This document shows, in pieces, positions 57,158 through 64,000 of a stretch of 64,000 nucleotides of DNA. The translations under genes and the position numbers were made by a program. The notes under the pieces are model-generated. The model worked only from the letters and a program-made list of their open reading frames with translations, searched no databases and was not told where the DNA came from. Positions within the stretch are counted from its first letter, which is position 1. Each line of letters opens with the position of its first letter. Source of the DNA: Branchiostoma lanceolatum (Eukaryota; Chordata; Leptocardii; Amphioxiformes; Branchiostomatidae); the NCBI RefSeq assembly GCF_035083965.1, contig NC_089724.1:9037410-9101409 (forward strand). Direction: 5' to 3'.

Positions 57158-58600
57158 TGTGTTTTTGCGTTTCGGCGCCTTCGCGCCAAAACGCCATGTC
57201 TTGGTTCTTACCTTCGATGCATGCATGCAGGCAGGCAGGATGCTTCGATGGTACTTGGTTCAACACTGTGTCTCACACCAGAAGACCTTATATGGCAATA
57301 CCCTCCAAAATTATTGTATAGCCGTTGCCTTATATGGCAAGGGAGCAAGAAAAGGCAGGCAGGCTTGATTTGCATGACACATAGGAGGGCGACTGCATGT
57401 AACTGCTACAACTGTTCGGAAATATCATTGCATTGTGGTTTCGGACTTTGATATCCTGAAAAATGACCATATTACATCTATACCACAAGATTGCAGAAGA
57501 AAAAAAATGATTTCGTCAAGAAAACGACCAAAAATCGACATAAATGATACGATGTACAGAGACGCATTCTACACACAACTGGTAACGTCGTAGTACTTCG
57601 GATCCGGAAGATCCGGGATCGAGTCCGTGCATGGATTTTTTTAGATATTAGATATCAAAAATATATATTGATATAATATTAATCTATCAATATCATATCT
57701 ATGAATATCATTTTTTTCTCATTGATAAATAAAGAAATATTTTATATTTGTTATTTTTAAATATTCATTTAATATATACAAGGCCCTTGTCTTATGAACA
57801 GGACTTCATAGATTCCAAACCCGGCATTCGAATTTTTCTGTTCATTGTATTAAATGGAAAATACCGTGCAGCGGCTCCTATGCGCGGTAAGATGATTCTT
57901 GCAAAACACTCGCCACTAAACTTCTATCCCCGATGTAAACAGAGGCTCTTGATGTTACAGTAGCAAATGCTCCATTGTTCAGTACAGTATCGACTTCATT
58001 CAGACAACACGGACGTGGAAAGTGACGCCGCTCGGCACAAATTTTAAAATATGGGAATTTTCATGAATTTTAGCAAAATTATCCAGGAAAATAAGGAAGA
58101 AATGTTGTAAATGCGGAAACCAGAATAAAAGGGATGAGGTAGCTGTTAATTAGTTTGAACACTTGTTTGACATTTGGTAGTCATTTTAGATAGAACCTTA
58201 GCTGTTATGAACTTCTATTTCACTTAATTACCATAGCGCTGATGATTCAATGGTGCTTTTTCAAATTTTATGTTTTATTACGTGCCATGTACATAATTAC
58301 ATTGATAGCTTTTATAATGAGCCTATTGTACATTTTAGAAATAAGTACAAGTTGTAGGCCAAGACCAGCTTTTTCAAAAGCACTTAAGTTAAGTGACGTA
58401 ACGTTAACTTCAAAATTGCTTTCCCCAATCTGCCTTTCTCTATCAAAACAGTACTCCTTTCCCAAAATGACAATTTTTCTTATAGACTCAACAGCCCTTG
58501 AGTGACTTTCTCTGGCAGATTTTACTTCAAGAAAAGGGAAAAGACAATTCACACTCATAAACGTAGCCAAAACGCCAGCTTTTTTGAAAAGCACTTGTTT
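57158..58600 (-). repeat. 1.4 kb dispersed element, copy B (inverted copy of 26608-28076)
   Basis: It reads as the reverse complement of copy A, from TTTTTGCGTTTCGGCGCC at the left to GCCAAAACGCCAGCTTTTTT at the right. The segment at about 57575-57632 has tRNA-like sequence with GGATCGAGTCC where copy A has GGTTCGTCACC; together these suggest an ancestral box B. Shared open frames are broken differently in the two copies. Confidence 0.75.
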
Positions 58601-59040
58601 AACCTCCTCCCTGCTAAAGGCTAAGAAAAGTGTTACACTAAATAGCGCACTCGAAGCGCGAAAATCTTCGCCACGGTAGAATTACACAGAAAATGGCCCA
58701 ATCTTTAATCGTTAAAACATTCGATACTGTTGCATCAGGACCCAGATCTTTCTCAAACATCGAAAGGGTTTGGACTAAACCTATTATGGTCCGATTCACA
58801 CACAACTTTTCGGAGTCGACGTAGAGTCGACTGGCGCGGAATCGACTCAGGGCTGTGTAAATAGAACTTCAGCTCTACTCCAGTACCTTTTTCCCTGAGT
58901 CGACTTGAGCAAGGAGGTTTAAAATCGAGTTTAAACCTTCTTGACTTTAGTTACCTCTAGATTTGACTAATCATTACAAAAATTGAACAAGACAAGCTTC
59001 CCAAGAAGTGTGAAACGCACTACCCATCACGACCTGCTCA

Positions 59041-59215
59041 CAGTGATCAGTCCTGGTGTTCCCTTCATGATGGGAAATTTCGGCATTTTTTTCTCACGAC
59101 CCGGTCGCAGTGATCAGTCCTGGTGTTCCCTTCATGATGGGAAATTTCGGCATTTTTTTCTCACGACCCGGTCGCAGTGACCAGTCCTGGGGTTCGCTTC
59201 ATGGACATACAATCA
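59041..59215 (+). repeat. 67 bp tandem repeat, 2.6 units
   Basis: CAGTGATCAGTCCTGGTGTT begins at 59041, 59108 and (with changes) 59175. Each full unit contains CATGATGGGAAATTTCGGCA and TTCTCACGACCCGGTCG. One further unit is dispersed at about 60620-60705, in the first intron of the methyltransferase gene. Confidence 0.85.
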
Positions 59216-60702
59216 TATGCGTACCATTTAAAAGGGACATCATCAGTCTAGCACGTGCCCGAAATCATCCTAAAGTCATAGAAGCGGTGGATTAATATAG
59301 CTTGACAAAGGCGGTTGTTGTACAGCCGAAACTTCGTAAGTCCAGTCCTTTGTGTTGGCATTTCCAGCTTAATATCCTTTTTCATAACATACTTTGATCG
59401 TGTCATGAGACGTGACGCCAACTACCATGCAGGAGCTGACATTATCGATAAAGTACTAGTTACTCAGCAGTAGTTTTTGCATTTATTACATTTTTATGTC
59501 CTTATGAAAACAACCAATGTAAGTGTTAACCCATTGAGCGTTCGTAGGGTAATGTATAGCACTGTGATTTGTTTGTGACGATTGAATTGGCCTTTGAGAC
59601 ACCCAGTTTACGGATCAGATCACCCCCCAAATTACAGCTGAGTAAGTTATCGTTTTAAAGATGGCAAGAATATGTTGTAAGAAGTATACTTCATTTGTAC
59701 ATATTCGACAGAATTTAATACATAGATGTCTTCAAACCAATTCGAATAATTTTCAGTTGTGTTGATTCAACAGCAATCTCATCAATGATAGCTCAGATAC
59801 AAGGAAGCCATTTTTAGTATTTCTACCCATACTTCCCTTTCAAGGAATGAACAAAATTGTATACAACAAATTTTAGACATCCGGTAACAACAAGAAGAAG
59901 GTAATGTTCTCCCCTTCTAACCTCTGCTTGGAGAGTTTTACTCACCCACTCAGCTTTCGGTTTAGTGTCCCTACAGAATCTGGAAAAAAAATAGCCTTAA
60001 TTGATATTACCCTACAAAAATATCGTCACCCCCTCTTACACACGGAGCAGTTGATACTAGATCGACACCGGCACTCATGGTGCATGGTACTGACTCACTC
60101 AAAATACAAAGATCAAATATTTGACTTAACCCGCGTCGTATGGTAAATAACTAGCTACTACACTGAGTGTCATTCTTGCAACTTGCACGTCATAATACAG
60201 TCTACTTCTCACTGCAGACGATACAAGTGAAATTGGCGGTAACCATGACTACTGGTGGCACGGTACCCTGGGGCAGAGAGTACTTGAACGAGATGTTCGG
60301 CACGTTTGAAGAGGGCATCGTTGATGACGAAGGGGAGGGATCTATGAAATCCATGGAATTCTTCCACGATGTGTTCAGTAGTGGTAAGATTTATTTTCAC
60401 AAAGTACGTGCGTGAAGATACACATCTAGTAAGTAAATGTACAGAAGGCAACATAATAAAAGGCCACTAACTGTTAGGGCAATGTGACAGTAAGGGGCGT
60501 CTACCAACATGTCTATAAATGAGGCTAAACGTCCGATCAAAGGTTGATTTATGTTTCGTCGGATCTGCCTTTCTAATAGCGCCACCATGCGGCTTTATAG
60601 ATATGTGTTGCCAAAACAAGTTCATGATGGGAAATTTCGGAATTTTTTTCTCATGACCCGCTCACACGGTCATCCCTGGTGTTCGTATCATGGACATACA
60701 AT

Positions 60703-60826
60703 CACTTTCGTGGGCGTGGCCTCTAAGCTGAGCTGTCAGCCGATCAGAGAATCGGCTTTACCGAAATCATTTAGGCGATTCTCTGATTGGCTGGCAGATG
60801 GTTACAGGCTACGCCCACAAAAGTGG
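60703..60826. repeat. Imperfect hairpin in methyltransferase intron 1
   Basis: CACTTTCGTGGGCGTGGCCT pairs with AGGCTACGCCCACAAAAGTG, and GCCGATCAGAGAATCG with CGATTCTCTGATTGGC. The loop is near 60762. It is a MITE-like foldback between exons 1 and 2. Confidence 0.75.
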
Positions 60827-61049
60827 AAACTTCAGCTCGGTTAGATCTAGCAGAGCCTCTCCAAGGTGTTTTAGGCCGCGGGCAAGGCTCTGAATAGGAG
60901 AATGACGTTCCGTATTAAACCACAGGGCCGTTTTTACAGGGTCCTATGGAGGGCGTTTGATTGACATCGGGTTATCAGCGCCAGCATGTTCTTCTCGGAG
61001 ATCGTGTGTTCCGAATATAGCCAGGTATTACGGAACGTATGTAGTTTGT

Positions 61050-61215
61050 TTTTACCTTCGCCGAGGAGGTTATGTTTTCCCGAGCGTTGTTCTGTGTGTC
61101 TGTTAGTGGACATGATAAGTCGAGAATGCCTGGATTGATTGTCTTCATATTTGGTATGTCGTATGTATGAAATCTAAAAATGGTTTTGGGCAAGCTAATT
61201 AGCATGAATAATGAG
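61050..61215. repeat. Repeat piece related to the TTCGCC-ended element
   Basis: TACCTTCGCCGAGGAGGTTA, TTCTGTGTGTCTGTTAGTGG and TGATTGTCTTCATATTTGGT resemble the end modules of the family seen at 55698-57001. It begins 25 bp after exon 2 of the methyltransferase gene. Boundaries not determined. Confidence 0.35.
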
Positions 61216-62049
61216 AAAAGTTTTTAAAAACCTGTTATACTACATAATCAGTCTCTGTAACATGTGGTACCTGACATCTGGCATAGTCCGCGGAGATATT
61301 CCCATGGTGGTATGGCCTATTCCCAGGGGCCCTACTGGTAGTGATGAAAACACACCTAAAACCTGTCAGTTGACACAGGGCTTGTTTTAAAAGAAAAGTC
61401 CCCTTGGACTGGAGTCCAGTCTTGGTACATGTAGCTTTAGTCCGCTTTCAACAGTCGGTACACCACAAGTTTGTTTTTGTGTTTCCTCACTTCTTTCCTC
61501 TTTAAATGCAGGCTGCAAGAGCAGAGATCGAGAAATGGCTGAAGAAGGACAAAGGGGCGTTTGATTGGACCTCGTACTTCCAATACTTCATAGAGTTGGA
61601 AGGAAGCAGGTGTGTAAAATTAATCCATAAGCCCAGCAGTTTGAGTATGTAATCAGTTATGAGTATCACATGTTGTTGTTTTAACGAGCTTTACAAAGAA
61701 AACAAATCACTTCAAAGAGGTACCTAGAAATATAGTCTCTGATGGAAAAAATACCAGGTATGATGTCATATTCATAACGTTTACAGCTTTGTTGTAATGA
61801 TTCGTTTTTACAGTGAAAAGATTGAGGATCGTGAGCAGAAGCTCCGCCAGGCGATCAATGCGGTAGTGCACTGCGACGTCCTTCAACCCAACCCAACTCA
61901 TCCTCTGACCTTTGACCCATTTGATGTGATGGTCTCGGCTTATTGCCTTGAGGTGGCCAGCCCAGATAGGTAAATTCTATACTTTTGCTTGTCTACATGA
62001 TCACCACAATCAATCCATCCATAACTTCGTATGCTGACCAATGTGCGTA

Positions 62050-62140
62050 GAAACACACAAACACATGTGCACACAGACACACACGCGCGCGCACACACAC
62101 GCACGCACGCACGCATGCACACACACACACGCACACAAAT
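62050..62140. repeat. CA/CG-rich microsatellite
   Basis: Alternating purine-pyrimidine run of ACACAC, GCGCGC and GCACGC units in methyltransferase intron 4. No coding role. Such runs are length-variable and can adopt Z-DNA. Confidence 0.9.
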
Positions 62141-62882
62141 AGATTTACAAAAAACAAGGCGTCTTTAACCTTCACGGAGGTAATACATCAAACAATTGGT
62201 AAGGTTTCTCAAAGTCAGATGTTTCAGATGAGTCTGTGTGGACAAGAAGTCGTATAAAACAAGGTTTGTCCACACACAAATATCAACTTCTTACACTTCT
62301 TTTGTCTACGATCACACAGAGAATCATATCTTAAAGCGGTGGCAAACATATCAACACTCTTGAAACCCGGAGGAACCATTGTCTTCGAGAGTTACATTGG
62401 GGCTACCTTCGCTGTCATAGGTACGTAATTACGTGGAAAAAAATACTATGTGAGTTTAGGTAGGCAAAATAAGAACCTTACAATGCAGAAGTGATACTTC
62501 CTACTTGTAAAAAAACCGTACTTCATTCAAAATAAAATCATCGTCTCTGTCTGGAATTAAAGAGAACTGTTTAACATAGCCTGTGTTTGGAAACCCTCTC
62601 GCTGGCGGAGGTTATTGACCCTCTTCCCTCCTCTAATAGGCGGTAACCGTCGGGCCGGCCGCTAGGAGCGCGATTTAGCCAGGCTATCATAAACATTTTC
62701 TTTATTCTGAAGGGGGTGCCAAAGCGAAGATCCTTCCTGTTGAAGTCGACTTCGTGGTCCAGACCTTCAAAGACGCGGGCTTCTCCGACATCAAGACCGT
62801 CTACTACCCTTCTCCGGACAGGGACGAGTACAAAGTCACCGATGTCAAGGGCATGCTGTTCTTCACTGCAAAAAAGATGTAG

Positions 62883-64000
62883 CTGAAAAATGCGAAGCTT
62901 TTGTCATGAAAGCTGAGAATTTAAAAATCATTTCAGAACGAAGGTAGATGAAAGAGAGAAAGCGATGTTAAGTGTAGAAAAGTGTAGAAGTTGCCTAATT
63001 GCTTGCTTAATGTTATCCATTGAGGTTCAAACTCTTTACTTTAGTTTGCTTGTTAGACTTATAGCAGTACTAATTGCAAAAATGTAGAGATCTAGGAAAT
63101 ACTTTAACATCAAATATAAAGACATCATTCATTATTATTAATTACCTCGTACTTTAAGATGCACTGTCGTGATTGATATGACTTATTGTTTCATCTGAAT
63201 GATAATACAACTTTAACCAAGTCATGCGTGGTGCTGCAGTGCTATATATATAGCTAAGGCTTTTGCGAGTACAAGTTTGAAGATAAATGTTCCCATCTTT
63301 TTAATCACGTATTTATTAACATTAAGATGCAATTCACACCTCACTATCAACATGCAAACGTTTTCAAGAACATTCGATCTATTCGATTTTGGAACAACTG
63401 ACCATCTAGACAGAATGCTAGTTTCAAATATTATTCCTGCTATAGATACATAAGAGCCAAAACCTGTATGTCAACATCATGTCATCAATATAATTTAAAG
63501 AATTTAAACCCGACAAATAAAGAAAAAGGACAGTGTATTTGTATGTGTCTTTCTGTGTTCCATGTTGTATATACAGTTCGAAGTGTTTTGTCTACATCAT
63601 TATGAAATATACTAGAATCATGTGAAATCTACCTATGTCCGACGTCACTACTGATAATGTCACAAAGGTTCAAACATCTTTAATGTAAAGACGACGAAAT
63701 AAAACCATAAAGACAAGTGCACGTTCCATTGCCATGCACTATGTATTGTATTGTCAATACTATTGACAATACATATAGTCACCAACTGCGTAGAATAGTT
63801 CGTGTCATTGAATGTCTAGTCGACAATGTCCAAAAAAGGTTTCGCTAATGTTAGCTGTAGGAAAATCACGAACCAGAAAATAAAGAACCAGGTACATGTA
63901 TTTCTGACACAAAATACCATAATTTTATCCGTTCCATCTGCGCACAACTGACGGAAAAGAGATCTGTTCTGCGCAGCTACAGTAGCTACAATCGACAATG
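62883..64000. other. 3' UTR of the methyltransferase and right-edge spacer
   Basis: AATAAA near 63516 could end the transcript. A short perfect inverted repeat TATTGTCAATA-C-TATTGACAATA lies at about 63746-63768. The minus-strand open frame at 63816-63998 (60 codons) runs close to the edge, has no recognisable family and no visible splice context. Nothing else was supported. Confidence 0.45.

Larger units (their letters stand above)
55041..60244. other. Repeat-dominated spacer between PGP and the methyltransferase gene
   Basis: After the PGP 3' UTR I find no protein-coding exon. The region is largely mobile DNA: the element at 55698-57001, the inverted 1.4 kb repeat (57158-58600) and a 67 bp tandem repeat (59041-59215). 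From 59380 to 60210 I see nothing I can name. An acceptor-like CACTGCAG at about 60219 precedes the methyltransferase start exon, so its first (UTR) exon probably lies in this spacer. Confidence 0.5.
60245..62882 (+). pseudogene. NNMT/INMT/PNMT-family N-methyltransferase with frameshift deletion at SAM motif I
   Basis: Family members transfer methyl from SAM to nicotinamide or small amines in the cytosol. Six exons: 60245-60383, 60940-61024, 61512-61609, 61814-61969, 62320-62420, 62713-62882. Seen in order: EYLNEMFGTFEEGIV, then (exon 2) GGRLIDIG followed, in another frame, by VISASMFFSEIVCSEYSQ, then ARAEIEKWLKKDKGAFDW, EREQKLRQAINAVVHCDV-like text, DVMVSAYCLEVASPD, STLLKPGGTIVFESYIGA and SDIKTVYYPSPDRDEYKV. 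Exon 2 lacks about 22 nt between GACATCGG and GTTATCAGC, where relatives have the Gly-x-Gly-Pro SAM-binding motif. The present sum is 749 nt; adding 22 gives 257 codons, the family length (about 260). As read, translation hits TGA in exon 3. All other exons and splice sites look intact, so the lesion is recent, allelic or an assembly error. Confidence 0.85.

Noticed and set aside
63816-63998. 60-codon minus-strand open frame starting near the right edge
   Set aside because: Too short and without recognisable motifs; a gene may start beyond the edge, but the sequence does not show it.

Overview
The window is intron-rich nuclear DNA from an invertebrate chordate. The best fit is a cephalochordate (amphioxus, Branchiostoma). 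The protein sequences are very close to vertebrate orthologues (CTR9 over more than 900 residues), the introns are short to medium (0.1-4 kb) with canonical GT-AG borders, and the spacers are packed with small non-autonomous transposons. The species call is an inference. I see no prokaryotic operons, rRNA or CRISPR.

Layout from left to right: (1) CKAP5 (ch-TOG/XMAP215), minus strand, only the 5' part: a likely non-coding first exon near 6.6 kb and four coding exons (2357 down to 930), then off the left edge. (2) CTR9 (Paf1 complex), plus strand, 27 coding exons from 6819 to 29619, 1228 codons before the stop. It is divergent from CKAP5, and the shared promoter carries CCAAT, CRE and TCTCGCGAGA boxes. 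(3) KIAA0930 homologue, plus, 10 coding exons 31043-38678, 395 aa. (4) A 13-exon minus-strand gene, 49429 down to 42239, 730 aa, that I identify as a STRA8-like bHLH meiotic regulator. It is convergent with KIAA0930. (5) PGP (phosphoglycolate / glycerol-3-phosphate phosphatase), plus, 9 exons 50481-55040, 302 aa, divergent from the STRA8-like gene. (6) An NNMT/INMT/PNMT-family methyltransferase, plus, 6 exons 60245-62882, whose second exon has lost about 22 nt exactly at the SAM-binding glycine motif, shifting the frame.

Exon chains for genes 2-5 were built by hand from splice sites and reading phase. Each sums to an exact multiple of three, which supports the models. The genes have no common pathway. 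CKAP5 (microtubules), CTR9 (transcription elongation) and PGP (metabolite repair) are housekeeping genes, and the STRA8-like gene suggests a germline role.

Introns and spacers are a layered transposon record: a six-copy GTGCAC-rich family with 5-6 bp target duplications, one copy split by a 1379 bp hAT-like element with an 8 bp duplication; a 412 bp hAT MITE inside an older hairpin; a TTAA-flanked family; a TA-flanked family; tRNA-derived SINEs; several long hairpins; a LINE 3' fragment flanked by a 150 bp duplication; a 1.4 kb repeat present twice in opposite orientation; a pearl/Helentron-like element with ~155 bp core repeats; and a minisatellite that has amplified the end of a CTR9 exon together with its splice donor.
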